Assembly (NCBI RefSeq): GCF_019264485.1
Contig: NZ_JAHVAA010000006.1
Location: 1-64,000, forward strand
DNA length: 64,000 nt
Source: Sediminibacterium sp.
Lineage (GTDB): Bacteria > Bacteroidota > Bacteroidia > Chitinophagales > Chitinophagaceae
Direction of reading: 5' to 3'
Part shown: positions 41,816 to 50,700 of the stretch, piece after piece
How positions within the stretch are numbered: the first letter of the stretch is position 1
Layout of the letters: every line of letters starts with the position of its first letter
The notes under the pieces: generated by a model
Told to the model about the DNA's origin: nothing
What the model saw: only the letters and a program-made list of their open reading frames with translations
The model's database searches: none
Program-made: the position numbers and the translations under genes

Positions 41816-41836
41816 AATATTGTGTTTGGTTTTTTT

Positions 41837-41870
41837 AAGCGTTGTATCCAATCAGGTACAACGCTTTTTT
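41837..41870 (+). terminator. Rho-independent terminator after the NifU-like gene
   Basis: AAGCGTTGTA (41837-41846) pairs with TACAACGCTT (41857-41866) across a 10-nt loop, followed by a T run. Strong, plus-strand orientation. Confidence 0.88.
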
Positions 41871-41989
41871 ATGATCAGTATCCTGCACAAACAGGCAAAG
41901 AATGAATGTGTTGGGCTAAAACCAACTGTTTGCGCTACAAAAGCCAACATCTGCTATATTTGTTCACAGAACCCTGCAAAAAATATCAC

Positions 41990-42523
41990 ATGGAGAAAGA
42001 GGCAATGGTACAGTTGCTGCGTCAGCATTATGCGCAACTGATAGAACTGGTTTCTCAACTTGATGATCGTGCATTGTTACACGCCCCCGCCGGAAAATGG
42101 AACGCACTTCAACAGGTAGATCATTTGATTAAAAGCGTTGCACCGGTAAACAGTGCTTTTGCCATACCTTCTTTTATACTGAGCTGGCGATTTGGTGTGG
42201 CCAACCGCCCTTCCAGAACCTATGATGCACTGGTTGACCGTTACCATATTAAACTTCAGGCTGGCGGAAGAGCTTCAGCACCCTTTGTTCCACCTCCCGA
42301 TATTCCGGTTTCAGATAAGGAGAAATTACTCCAGCAGCTCAATACCTTAACCACAAAGCTTACCCGGAGAACACTTAGTTACAATGAATCTGCATTGGAT
42401 AAATACGTATTACCCCACCCCTTACTGGGTATGATTACCCTTCGGGAAATGATTTATTTTACGGCCTACCATGCTTCTCACCACAAAAAAAGTATTCAGC
42501 ACGGACTCGTTTTACTGGTTTGA
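41990..42523 (+). CDS. DinB-superfamily protein
   Basis: 177 residues from ATG 41990 (MEKEAMVQLLRQHYAQLIEL). Four-helix DinB/YfiT-like fold with the metal-binding histidines expected at VDHLIKSV and at FTAYHASHHKKSI; functions of this superfamily include thiol transfer and are often unknown. TATATTTG at 41955-41962 is a plausible promoter box. Longer upstream frames have no support. Confidence 0.82.
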   Translation: MEKEAMVQLLRQHYAQLIELVSQLDDRALLHAPAGKWNALQQVDHLIKSVAPVNSAFAIPSFILSWRFGVANRPSRTYDALVDRYHIKLQAGGRASAPFVPPPDIPVSDKEKLLQQLNTLTTKLTRRTLSYNESALDKYVLPHPLLGMITLREMIYFTAYHASHHKKSIQHGLVLLV

Positions 42524-42769
42524 GCAGGTGAATAGTATCTTGTCTATGCCGATATATGTATATTAGTACAGTGATCGGCAGACTTTCAGGTGAATGATGA
42601 TTACCGGCTTGGAAAAATAACTGTCTGCCCACGGATGAATAATTTTCATCCGAACTACCTGCTCCCTTATTCAATAAAACAACCTGTTCCTGCGTTCTAA
42701 CTCAGGGAATCTGTTAAAAGAATGGACAATCTTCGCTTATGGTATGCTGTTTGCTAATATTTGGTTGTA

Positions 42770-43441
42770 ATGAAAGTTAAGCTCACGATATTATTGCTGT
42801 TATTTGTTTCGTCACTGGCTGCACAGCGTACTATTTTTTATGTGGCAGATACCAAGGCAGACTGCTATGGCGTGAGCAACAGACCCTGTTTACAGGTGAA
42901 GGAAAAACCGGACGAACCTTATGCTTTGTTTTATTCGGGTATCGACGGGTTTACTTATGAGGAAGGCTATAACTATAAACTCGAAATCATGCGGGTGAAA
43001 AGAGAAAGACCCCCCGCCGATGGTTCTGCCTATACTTATTACCTGATAAAAGTGCTCAGCAAAGAAAGATCGAAGACTTATGTGCAGAAAAGCATTCCCA
43101 TTCCCGATCAGGTATTATTACCACTTGCCAGAATCAGCAAAAACGGAAAGATGGAACAGGTAAGTGGTAACAGCATTCCCGATATTGTCTTCGACAAAAG
43201 AACAGGCAGAATATCTGGCAGAGCCGGTTGTAACCGGTATTTCGGAAGGGTAATATTTGACAATGGTAAATTATCCATATCGGGCGTAGGCTCTACACAA
43301 ATGGCCTGTATGGATATGCAGATAGAATCGCTTTACCTGAAACATCTTTCTGCTGTAAACCGCTACCAGTTTAACAGCGGTCTCCTGCAATTGTATAAAG
43401 ACCAGGAACTTCTTTTGCAGTTTAATATCCCCGAAAACTAA
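42770..43441 (+). CDS. DUF4377/META-domain exported protein
   Basis: 223 residues from ATG 42770, which gives a clean signal peptide (KLTILLLLFVSSLAAQR). The first domain (30-110, YVADTKADCYGVSNRPCLQV) is DUF4377-like; the second (about 130-220; ISGRAGCNRYFGRVIF, MACMDMQIESLYLKHLS) is a META/HslJ-like domain. HslJ-type proteins are linked to heat or drug resistance in other bacteria; role here unknown. Confidence 0.85.
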   Translation: MKVKLTILLLLFVSSLAAQRTIFYVADTKADCYGVSNRPCLQVKEKPDEPYALFYSGIDGFTYEEGYNYKLEIMRVKRERPPADGSAYTYYLIKVLSKERSKTYVQKSIPIPDQVLLPLARISKNGKMEQVSGNSIPDIVFDKRTGRISGRAGCNRYFGRVIFDNGKLSISGVGSTQMACMDMQIESLYLKHLSAVNRYQFNSGLLQLYKDQELLLQFNIPEN

Positions 43442-43499
43442 AGCACCATAGCAGCTTCATTCATGACGGTTTAGGATTGAATCTGTATTTTGCTGTATC

Positions 43500-44141
43500 A
43501 TGATGAGCGTACAGGAAATAATCAACCAGTTTATCAGCGGTATACAACAAACCGGCCCACTAGAATTTATTGCAGTATTAGCAGGCATTGCGAGTGTATG
43601 GTTCAGCAGAAAAGAACATATACTGGTGTATCCTGTTGGACTCATCAACACCATTATTTATATCTATCTCAGTATAAAAGGACAATTATTCGGCGAAGCC
43701 AGTGTGAATTTTTATTATTCGGTGATGAGTGTATATGGATGGGTGCTCTGGACAAAAAAAGACGCGCATACAAAAACACTGCTACTCCATATCACCAACA
43801 GCTCAAAAAAAGAATGGATACAACAGCTGGCTTTTTTTGGTGCTTTCTATCTCTTGCTTTTTGTATTACTTACCTGGTTACAAAAAGGGTTTGCACCCGA
43901 AGCCATTCCCTGGGCCGATGCATTTGCGAGTGCCTCAGCTTATACAGGTATGTGGCTGATGGCCAGAAAAAAAACAGAAAGCTGGATCTGGTGGATCGCA
44001 ACAAATATGGCTTCTATTCCGTTGTATTTTGTAAAAGGATATGTTTTTACCAGCGTGCAGTTTTTCATCTTATTAATCCTCGCAATTGCGGGTTTAATTG
44101 AATGGAAAAAACGGGCAGAAAAACAGCAGAATATTGAATAA
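43500..44141 (+). CDS. pnuC: Nicotinamide riboside transporter PnuC
   Basis: 213 residues with seven predicted helices. Family features: EFIAVLAGIASVWFSRKEHI (N-terminal), NTIIYIYLSIKGQLFGEASV, NFYYSVMSVYGWVLWTKKD, and WWIATNMASIPLYFVKGY. Imports nicotinamide riboside by facilitated diffusion, driven by trapping as NMN by a NadR-type kinase, which is encoded 500 bp downstream. The gene between them, a four-helix-bundle protein, looks inserted. The start MM could be either Met. Confidence 0.93.
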   Translation: MMSVQEIINQFISGIQQTGPLEFIAVLAGIASVWFSRKEHILVYPVGLINTIIYIYLSIKGQLFGEASVNFYYSVMSVYGWVLWTKKDAHTKTLLLHITNSSKKEWIQQLAFFGAFYLLLFVLLTWLQKGFAPEAIPWADAFASASAYTGMWLMARKKTESWIWWIATNMASIPLYFVKGYVFTSVQFFILLILAIAGLIEWKKRAEKQQNIE

Positions 44142-44162
44142 TGAATAATGAATGATGAAGGG
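44132..44162. repeat. GAATnnn heptads, left side of the four-helix-bundle gene
   Basis: GAATATT GAATAAT GAATAAT GAATGAT GAAGG. The right-side counterpart (44623-44646: TTATTCAATATTCATGATTC...) contains complements of these words, so the two lie as an imperfect inverted repeat around 44243-44611. It overlaps the pnuC stop region. Confidence 0.72.
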
Positions 44163-44242
44163 GATAGCATAAAATAGGGTATTTCTACGCTATCAATACC
44201 TGACAGGTCTTTGGTATTTTGCTTTTCATCAATTTATAAAAG

Positions 44243-44611
44243 ATGGAAAGGAAATTTGATCTTGAACAGCGACTGATAAAATTTAGTGTATCCGCCATCA
44301 GGCTGGCTGAGAAGTTGCCAACCTCTTTTGCAGGTAAACATTTATCTGGTCAGTTAATCAGGAGTGCAACGGCTCCGGCTTTAAATTATGGAGAAGCGCA
44401 ATCTGCCGAATCAAGAAATGATTTTATTCATAAACTTAAAATCGCGCTGAGGGAACTTAGAGAAACTAAAAATAATTTGTTGATTATTCACCAAATGGAA
44501 TGGTATAAAGACAATGAGTTGAATGCTATAGTCGCTGAAACAATTGAATTGATTTCAATTTTTTCTAAAAGTATTACGACAACTCAAAAAAATAAAACAG
44601 CCAAAACTTAA
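44243..44611 (+). CDS. Four-helix-bundle protein (S23/IVP family)
   Basis: 122 residues. The S23 ribosomal-intervening-sequence family: FDLEQRLIKFSVSAIRLAEK, LPTSFAGKHLSGQLIRSATA, PALNYGEAQSAESRNDFIHK, IALRELRETKNNL. Proteins of this family are encoded in 23S rRNA intervening sequences or stand alone in many Bacteroidota; they resemble Avd accessory proteins of diversity-generating retroelements. Here it splits pnuC from nadR and is bracketed by GAATnnn heptad arms, suggesting it arrived as a cassette. Function unknown. Confidence 0.88.
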   Translation: MERKFDLEQRLIKFSVSAIRLAEKLPTSFAGKHLSGQLIRSATAPALNYGEAQSAESRNDFIHKLKIALRELRETKNNLLIIHQMEWYKDNELNAIVAETIELISIFSKSITTTQKNKTAKT

Positions 44612-44622
44612 TCGTTCGAAAT

Positions 44623-44646
44623 TGTTTATTCAATATTCATGATTCA
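44623..44646. repeat. GAATnnn heptads, right side of the four-helix-bundle gene
   Basis: TTATTCAATATTCATGATTC spans the end of the intergenic space and the first codons of the nadR-like gene (ATG 44639). It complements the left array at 44132-44162 imperfectly. Confidence 0.6.
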
Positions 44647-45232
44647 TAAGATCGTAATACTAGGACCAGAGTCGACCGGCAAAAGCACACTGTGTGAATT
44701 GCTGGCGCAGCATTACCATACACAGTGGTGCCCCGAATTTGCGCGTGAATATTTAATGACAAATGGTATGGACTATACTTACGACGACCTGCTCACCATT
44801 GCAAAAGGGCAACTGGCACTTGAGGCGGAATATGAAGCCATGGTCCATGGTCCATGGTCCATGGTCGAAAAACGGTGGGTGAATACAAAAACACTTCGCT
44901 CACAAAAACATGCACCTCTTTTATTTATTGATACCGATATGTATGTGATGAAAGTATGGTGCGAATATGTGTTTCAGAAATGTCATCACTTTATACTGGA
45001 TGAAATTGTACACCGTAAATACGATCTCTATTTACTTTGTAAACCTGATCTTCCGTGGACAGATGATGTATTAAGAGAGTATCCGGATGAAAAACCAAGA
45101 CAGGAGCTCTATCAAATTTATCGCGATATCATGATCAACCAGCAAATACCCTGGGTAGAAATTTCAGGCGATTATGAAGAGCGTTTACAACAAGCTATTA
45201 CAGCAGTTGACAAGCTGATTAGTACTGTATAA
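44639..45232 (+). CDS. nadR: NadR-type nicotinamide riboside kinase
   Basis: 197 residues, P-loop kinase: Walker A GPESTGKSTL (residues 8-17), PEFAREYL (lid/substrate), LLFIDTDMYVMKVWCEY (Walker B-like), and DDVLREYPDEKPRQELY. It phosphorylates nicotinamide riboside brought in by PnuC. Residues about 67-90 (MVHGPWSMVEKRWVNTKTLR) interrupt the family between the GQLALEAEYE helix and LLFIDTDMY; the DNA there is four perfect copies of CATGGTC (44839-44866). The extra segment therefore derives from a heptad repeat. Whether the enzyme still works is unknown. Confidence 0.86.
   Translation: MIHKIVILGPESTGKSTLCELLAQHYHTQWCPEFAREYLMTNGMDYTYDDLLTIAKGQLALEAEYEAMVHGPWSMVEKRWVNTKTLRSQKHAPLLFIDTDMYVMKVWCEYVFQKCHHFILDEIVHRKYDLYLLCKPDLPWTDDVLREYPDEKPRQELYQIYRDIMINQQIPWVEISGDYEERLQQAITAVDKLISTV
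44839..44866. repeat. Four perfect CATGGTC heptads inside the nadR-like gene
   Basis: CATGGTC repeated four times without change (28 bp), within an otherwise coding stretch. The same word occurs in intergenic arrays near 35731, 54427, 55873 and 56352. The reading frame continues through, so the insertion was in-frame or frame-restored. Confidence 0.92.
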
Positions 45233-45233
45233 A

Positions 45234-45959
45234 CTATTTCGATTTTAATAACTGTTGCAGGTCTTCATCATCTTCAATATTCTGCATTTGTTTTAATATC
45301 TGCGGATAACGCCATGCTACACGACGGCTCATGGGTTTGGGTAAAAACTTTTTTGGATTGGGTAAGCTGGCAATGATCATTGCAGCTTCGGCGCGCGATA
45401 ATTTTGCTGCCGGTTTCCCAAAATATTTTCTGGCTGCCGCTTCCACACCAAATACGCCCGGCCCCATTTCAATTACATTGAGGTATACTTCAAGGATACG
45501 TTTTTTGCCCCAGATCCATTCAATCATTTTGGTAAAATAGAGTTCGGGTACTTTTCTGATATATCGGGTAAAACCTCCTGCCTGCCAGAGAAAAACATTC
45601 TTGGCAGTCTGTTGTGTAATGGTACTTGCTCCGCCACCCAATGGAATTTTTGTTTTCTTTCCTTTCTTCCTGGGTTTCATACTTCTTTCAATGGCATCCC
45701 AGTCGAAACCACCATGATCGGGGAAGGTCTGGTCTTCACTGGCAATGGCCGCCAGTTTTATATTATACGGAAGCTGGTTCCAGGAAATATAATCGCGTTG
45801 TAAACCATGCGAAAAACTATCCGATAACTGTGTGATGGTAATAGGTGGCATCACCCAGCGGCAGATAATAATATAAGCCAGCGATGTAAGAAACAAACAA
45901 AGAGTGGTGCGCCAGATAAAACGCCAGGTTCTTTTTGCGAGGGATCTTTTTTGTGTCAT
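45234..45959 (-). CDS. mtgA: Monofunctional peptidoglycan transglycosylase (MtgA)
   Basis: 241 residues. N-terminal membrane anchor (WRTTLCLFLTSLAYIIICRW), then the GT51 domain: catalytic motif EDQTFPDHGGFDWDAI (first Glu), GGGASTITQQTAKNVFLW, KRILEVYLNVIEMGPGVFG (second Glu). Polymerises lipid II into glycan strands without a transpeptidase domain. Converges with the nadR-like gene, only 2 bp apart. Confidence 0.94.
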   Translation of the reverse strand: MTQKRSLAKRTWRFIWRTTLCLFLTSLAYIIICRWVMPPITITQLSDSFSHGLQRDYISWNQLPYNIKLAAIASEDQTFPDHGGFDWDAIERSMKPRKKGKKTKIPLGGGASTITQQTAKNVFLWQAGGFTRYIRKVPELYFTKMIEWIWGKKRILEVYLNVIEMGPGVFGVEAAARKYFGKPAAKLSRAEAAMIIASLPNPKKFLPKPMSRRVAWRYPQILKQMQNIEDDEDLQQLLKSK

Positions 45960-45977
45960 GAAAGAACAAGATACTAT

Positions 45978-46538
45978 TTAACCCTTTTGACCGGAAATGA
46001 TCTGCATGGAATATTTCTTTCCCATACGTATATAGGATTTGTATTTAAGCGACTGCAAATGTCCGATTAAAAAAACACCCGCCGCAATACCAATATTCCG
46101 GAGGTTATGCGAGGCGAAAACAGCTTCCCCGTTTTCGAGACTGTTGAACAGGTTCAGGAAAATATAACCGGCACTACCAATTTTTAATAAAGATCCATTG
46201 GTAAACAGGCCACTTTTATAACGGTTACCGGGCATGCCAATGATTTCCGATACATGAATACCCATTATACCAAACCAGGAAGTATCGGTTATGGCAAAAC
46301 CAAACTGGTTGGCTACCTGACGGGTTATATAACAGTTTACAAAAACAGAATCACGCTCAATGCGTTTTATTCTTCCCTCCAGCCATTGTGTGGTTACATA
46401 CTGAAAACGGATATAGTCTTCTTTTACCCAGCTCTGTATATTCTGGTTTTTTTTCTTGAATACCAGTACGCCAGATTGTGCCCATGTGTTGCAATGGAAA
46501 CAGTAACCAAAAATAAGCAGCAGCAAAACGGGTCTCAT
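45978..46538 (-). CDS. Exported hypothetical protein
   Basis: 186 residues. A hydrophobic signal (LLLLIFGYCFHCNTWAQS), then a soluble region (QSWVKEDYIRFQYVTTQWLE, RIKRIERDSVFVNCYITRQV). A later hydrophobic stretch (GIAAGVFLIGHL, about 150-165) may be a second helix. No family recognised. Sits between mtgA and the LysE-type gene, 18 bp from mtgA, and could be co-transcribed. Confidence 0.75.
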   Translation of the reverse strand: MRPVLLLLIFGYCFHCNTWAQSGVLVFKKKNQNIQSWVKEDYIRFQYVTTQWLEGRIKRIERDSVFVNCYITRQVANQFGFAITDTSWFGIMGIHVSEIIGMPGNRYKSGLFTNGSLLKIGSAGYIFLNLFNSLENGEAVFASHNLRNIGIAAGVFLIGHLQSLKYKSYIRMGKKYSMQIISGQKG

Positions 46539-46594
46539 GTACCGGAAAGATAAACAGGAAAGGAATGATTTTCTATAAGCCTTTGTTAAACCTA

Positions 46595-47239
46595 TCAGAG
46601 CAGTGCCAATACCCCCCAGCAGAGGGCCACGCCAAAACCAATAAGGATGAGCCCGGAAAGTTTGTTGATGAAATGCAGATTCTTTGCCGTGAGACGGGAA
46701 CGTAATTTTCCTGCCAGTACCACTTTTAAAATATCAGACAGTAATACAAATACCAGACAGGTGGTAAACACAATAAAACGGTATTCTCCCGGATGAGCGG
46801 CTGTTTGAGAATCGGCCATGATGAGGGTGGTCCAGGCAAACCAGAAAAGAAATACACCCGGGTTGAGCATATTCATAAAATACCCGGAAAGAAAAATGGC
46901 TGCATAATCTCTTTTCCTGAAATTTTTGATGGCGAGTTTATTCTCCTCATCCACATGAACTTTTTTAAAGAAAAGGGTATAAATACCTACGGCCACTAAA
47001 AAAATACTACCGGCAACAGCAATCGGTGTTTTATAGGAAAGGGCAGTATTAAAAAGACCGGTAAAGAAATTGCAGACCAGCACCAGTGTAATATCGCTGG
47101 CAGATACACCTGCTACAAACAGGTAACCTGCTTTATGCCCGTTATTAATACTTTGCTTGATGATGGCAAAGATGACGGGGCCAACAGAGATACTGAGAAT
47201 AACACCCAGTATCAGTCCTTTAAGCAGCGGAGCTATCAT
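46595..47239 (-). CDS. LysE-family amino-acid exporter
   Basis: 214 residues, six predicted helices. LysE/RhtB signatures: PLLKGLILGVILSISVGPVI (GP motif in helix 1), HKAGYLFVAGVSASDITLVL, MNMLNPGVFLFWFAWTTLIM (NPGV) and the C-terminal SGLILIGFGVALCWG. Exports amino acids or analogues; substrate unknown. Own unit. Confidence 0.91.
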   Translation of the reverse strand: MIAPLLKGLILGVILSISVGPVIFAIIKQSINNGHKAGYLFVAGVSASDITLVLVCNFFTGLFNTALSYKTPIAVAGSIFLVAVGIYTLFFKKVHVDEENKLAIKNFRKRDYAAIFLSGYFMNMLNPGVFLFWFAWTTLIMADSQTAAHPGEYRFIVFTTCLVFVLLSDILKVVLAGKLRSRLTAKNLHFINKLSGLILIGFGVALCWGVLALL

Positions 47240-47316
47240 TCAGCGTTCATTGGGTTATGCACCTAAAATAAGCGGATAATTTTAAAAAACCTTTCTGTTT
47301 TGATTAACGGATGAAC

Positions 47317-47940
47317 TTACCGGATGATTCTTGCCGAGATAATGATATCAAGCTCCGGAAAATTTTCGGCTAAATAGGCATTGCCACGTACATAAATAGA
47401 ATCCTGAAGTGTGGCCGGCTTTCTACCATAATTACTGTAGAGCTGTGTGAATACATCCATGCCTTTAATTATTTTCCCAACAGGGGTATACCCTTTTACA
47501 CCTTCACGAACAATGGTGTCGAGTGCCGGATTATCTTTCATATTCACAAAGAGCTGTGTGGCTCTGCTATTGGCACGGTCGCGTACAAAAGCTACAATTC
47601 CTTTTTTGTGTAACTGTAAAACAGGTTCGTCTTTAAGTCTTTTCTGGTGCCAGAATAAATTGGCTTCAAAATCATCTGAAATACCAAACTGCACCACATA
47701 ATTGGGTTCTACCCTGAAAAAAGCATTGAGGTCATAATAACCGGTAAGTACCAGTTGGTATAAACGGTCGGCACCCGCGGGCGACCAGCGACGGTATGCT
47801 TCCAGTATAAAATTTCCTCTGCTGGTTTTAAATAATACCTGGAAACTTTCGGGTGCTTTTCTTTTTAAGATACCAATATTGGGTGCCTGTGCACCTGCAT
47901 TGAGTGTGGCAAATAATAAGAGGGAAAAGAAATATTTCAT
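47317..47940 (-). CDS. Exported cyclophilin-type peptidyl-prolyl isomerase
   Basis: 207 residues: signal peptide (KYFFSLLLFATLNAGAQA), then a cyclophilin domain: FKTSRGNFILEAYRRWSP, ADRLYQLVLTGYYDLNAFFR, FVRDRANSRATQLFVNMKDN, GVKGYTPVGKIIKGMDV. Catalyses proline isomerisation in periplasmic or outer-membrane proteins. The family's catalytic Arg appears as FRVEPNYVVQFG with some divergence. It ends 1 bp into the GH3 gene start region, so the two genes abut. Confidence 0.9.
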   Translation of the reverse strand: MKYFFSLLLFATLNAGAQAPNIGILKRKAPESFQVLFKTSRGNFILEAYRRWSPAGADRLYQLVLTGYYDLNAFFRVEPNYVVQFGISDDFEANLFWHQKRLKDEPVLQLHKKGIVAFVRDRANSRATQLFVNMKDNPALDTIVREGVKGYTPVGKIIKGMDVFTQLYSNYGRKPATLQDSIYVRGNAYLAENFPELDIIISARIIR

Positions 47941-49472
47941 CAGGATACCAGTTCTTTTTTTAAGAATGCCTGCCAGTCTTCAAGCATCTTTCCTTTTAAT
48001 ACGCGGGGAAACTTATGCTGACCACCTACTTTGCCTTTTGATCGCATAAATTCCATGAACTGTTCTTCTGTCAACACATCCAGCAGTACTTCTTTGAGTG
48101 CGCTTTTTCTTTCAACAGCATAATCGTCGTTCAGTTCTTTCAGTTTATCATCAATCAGGCGAACCAGTTGGGTTTTGTCTACCTGGTCGTTACAGGCCAC
48201 AAACCAGTGATGCGCAAAAAAGCTGTTATAAGGTACACCCGCCACGGTAAACTCGGGGATACAGATATTCATCTGCTCACTGGCCAATTGAATGGCTTTG
48301 TTCATATTGTCTACACTCAGGTGCTCACCTACCAGGCTCAGGAAATGTTTGGTGCGTCCGGTAATAACAATCTCACATTTTTCTTTGTCAACAAAACGAA
48401 GCGTATCGCCAATCATATACCGCCAGGCGCCTGCAGAAGTGCTGATGAGTAGTGCATAATCTTTTCCCTCCTCTACTTCATGAATCATAAGTGCTTCGGG
48501 ATCATCAATCATATCGCCATTTGCATCAAAATTCTTATCGTCGAAAGGCACGAACTCCATGAAAATATGTTCGCTGGTAACCAGTTTCATGCCATTTGCA
48601 AACTGGCGGTCCTGGTAAGCAATAAAACCTTCACTGGCTAAATAGGTTTCAATATAGGTGATGGGTTTGCCCAGTAATTTTTCGAATCCCTTTTTATAAG
48701 GTTCAAAACTTACGCCGCCGTGTACAAAAAAGGCAAGATTGGGCCACATTTCATGGATATTATTGAGCTTGTAACGCTCAATCACCATTTCCATACACAT
48801 CTGAATCCAGGCAGGAACACCTACGAGAAAACCAATATCCCATTCAGGGGCTTTATCTACAATTTCTTCGAGTTTTTTATTCCAGTCTTTCTGTTTGGCT
48901 ATTTTCTTCCCCGGTTTATAAAAAGGCTGGAACCAGAAGGGGGCTTTTTTCTGGGTAATACCACTCAGATCACCGGCATAATAACCGGGTCCTTCTTTCT
49001 GTAAATCGGTACTGCCACCCAGTGTGAGCCATCCTTTACCAATAGAACTGTAAGGAATATTCTCATAGTTACGCAGACTCAGCAGTTGTTTGATCATTAC
49101 AATCTTATTACCACTTAGCAGGTCGTTGGTAACGGGAATATATTTACTGGCCGCTTCACTGGTACCACTACTCAATGCATAGTACCGGATTTTACCGGGC
49201 CAGCAGATATCGGGAATGCCTTCCAGTGTTTTATGCCACCAGTCTTTGTGTATTTTATTATAGTTATAGGTAGGTACCAGTTCCTGGAATTTTTTCCCCG
49301 GATGTTTGGAGAGCAGGATCTCATCGAAACGGTATTGCTGACCAAAAGCGGTAAACCTTGCTTTCCGCAGTAATTTTTTTAATACCCTGATCTGTTGCCT
49401 GCGCGGATTGTTCTGCGGCAACCTCAATGCTTTAAGAATACGGTTAGGCAATTTTATATCAAGGATAGACAT
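47940..49472 (-). CDS. GH3-family acyl-acid amido synthetase-like protein
   Basis: 510 residues, GH3/ANL adenylate-forming fold. Landmarks: YYALSSGTSEAASKYIPVT (ATP loop), FFVHGGVSFEPYKKGFEKLL, ETYLASEGFIAYQDRQFANG and the C-terminal FLSLVGEHLSVDNMNKAIQ. Plant GH3s conjugate amino acids to acyl acids; bacterial GH3 substrates are not established. Co-oriented with the cyclophilin gene and overlapping it by 1 bp. Upstream of the glycosyltransferase by 61 bp. Confidence 0.92.
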   Translation of the reverse strand: MSILDIKLPNRILKALRLPQNNPRRQQIRVLKKLLRKARFTAFGQQYRFDEILLSKHPGKKFQELVPTYNYNKIHKDWWHKTLEGIPDICWPGKIRYYALSSGTSEAASKYIPVTNDLLSGNKIVMIKQLLSLRNYENIPYSSIGKGWLTLGGSTDLQKEGPGYYAGDLSGITQKKAPFWFQPFYKPGKKIAKQKDWNKKLEEIVDKAPEWDIGFLVGVPAWIQMCMEMVIERYKLNNIHEMWPNLAFFVHGGVSFEPYKKGFEKLLGKPITYIETYLASEGFIAYQDRQFANGMKLVTSEHIFMEFVPFDDKNFDANGDMIDDPEALMIHEVEEGKDYALLISTSAGAWRYMIGDTLRFVDKEKCEIVITGRTKHFLSLVGEHLSVDNMNKAIQLASEQMNICIPEFTVAGVPYNSFFAHHWFVACNDQVDKTQLVRLIDDKLKELNDDYAVERKSALKEVLLDVLTEEQFMEFMRSKGKVGGQHKFPRVLKGKMLEDWQAFLKKELVS

Positions 49473-49533
49473 CGTTAGAACTCAGGTTAAATGAATATAC
49501 GAAACTACAGCAAAAGCTGTAAAACTTATTGTA

Positions 49534-50700
49534 TCAGTTGTTAAATGGCAATGATTCTGACCCTACAAAGACAAACCTGAAAAACAAACCTTTTAACCGT
49601 TCCATTATTTGTGTGGCTTCCTGTACAGATAAATCGGGTATACAAATAATGATTTGTTTTACCTGTTGCTGCCTGCATAGTGTGGTGAGGTCTGTAAGAG
49701 AGCTGCTTTGCTGATCACCTGTTTCATGAACCGCAATGCTACCTGTAACAATCGCTGTTTGCGCTCTTTTCTCAAGTATGCTGATGGCCTGTCTGTATGC
49801 TTTCGTATCACCAACAATAAAAGCAGTGCCGGCCCTGTTTAATAGGGGCATAACAGAAAGAGGCGGAAAAAACAGTTTACGCAATGCGGCTATCCACTGC
49901 ACCAGAAAAATAAAGGGAACCAGTAAACTTCCTGCTGTATAATGTTTGTTTACAAACAAACGCATGGCTTTATAAAAAATGTGGTTCTGTTTTTGTGTTC
50001 TGTTACGCGAACTCTGTCCCTTATAATGAACAATGCAAACATCGCCGAGGTAATAGATGGTATGTCCAAGCTGGTGAATACGTACCGAAAGGTCAACATC
50101 TTCGCCGTACATAAAAAAATCAGGATCAAAACCCTGCAACTGATCCAGTACATTTTTTTTCACCATCATAAAAGCACCCGCCAGCACCTGAATGGGGTGT
50201 TGCTCATGAGTAGATAAATGTCCGAGCGCATACCTGTTAAACAAACCCGATTGTGGGAATAAAGCCGCTGCACCTGTTAATTTAAAAAAGGTATTGAGTA
50301 ATGTGGGTTTTGCTCTTTTACTTTCGGGTAAATAATGTCCGAACCCATTGATCATTCTTACACCAACGGCAGCACAGTTATCATGTTGTGCCAAGAAGTG
50401 TACACAATGTACCAGAGTGTTCTCCGGAACGAGGGTATCGGGATTGAGGAAAAGAACATAACGGCCTTTTGCATGACTTAACCCGAGGTTATTGGCCCTT
50501 GCAAAACCAATATTTTCAGCAGAACGAATAAAACGAATATCAGGAAACAGAGAGCTCAACTGTTCAATACTGTTATCTTCCGAAGCATTATCTACAATAA
50601 TAATCTCGGCCGACAGCTGCTCTATGGCTTTCTTCACGGTAATAATACACTGTTCAAGAAATACAGGTACCCGATAGTTTACTATGATAACGCTCAGCTC
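49534..50700 (-). CDS. Family 2 glycosyltransferase, start codon atypical
   Basis: About 389 residues if the beta-strand opening SVIIVNYRVPVFLEQC is included. GT-A landmarks: IIIVDNASEDNS, FARANNLGLSHAKGRYVLFL (N then DxD-like LNPDTL), MYGEDVDLSVRIHQLG. A TM segment near FIFLVQWIAA and a C-terminal region (about 250 on; DTKAYRQAISILEKR...) of a Rossmann type. Likely adds a sugar to a surface glycan. No ATG, GTG or TTG precedes the first strand after the in-frame TGA at about 50737; candidates are ATT or CTG near 50700-50720. The internal GTG at 50635 would lose the first strand. The exact start is not resolved. Confidence 0.83.
   Translation of the reverse strand, partial: ELSVIIVNYRVPVFLEQCIITVKKAIEQLSAEIIIVDNASEDNSIEQLSSLFPDIRFIRSAENIGFARANNLGLSHAKGRYVLFLNPDTLVPENTLVHCVHFLAQHDNCAAVGVRMINGFGHYLPESKRAKPTLLNTFFKLTGAAALFPQSGLFNRYALGHLSTHEQHPIQVLAGAFMMVKKNVLDQLQGFDPDFFMYGEDVDLSVRIHQLGHTIYYLGDVCIVHYKGQSSRNRTQKQNHIFYKAMRLFVNKHYTAGSLLVPFIFLVQWIAALRKLFFPPLSVMPLLNRAGTAFIVGDTKAYRQAISILEKRAQTAIVTGSIAVHETGDQQSSSLTDLTTLCRQQQVKQIIICIPDLSVQEATQIMERLKGLFFRFVFVGSESLPFNN

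Noticed and set aside
43490-44101. 203-codon frame overlapping pnuC
   Set aside because: Same strand, different frame; no homology pattern, while pnuC fits a full known family.
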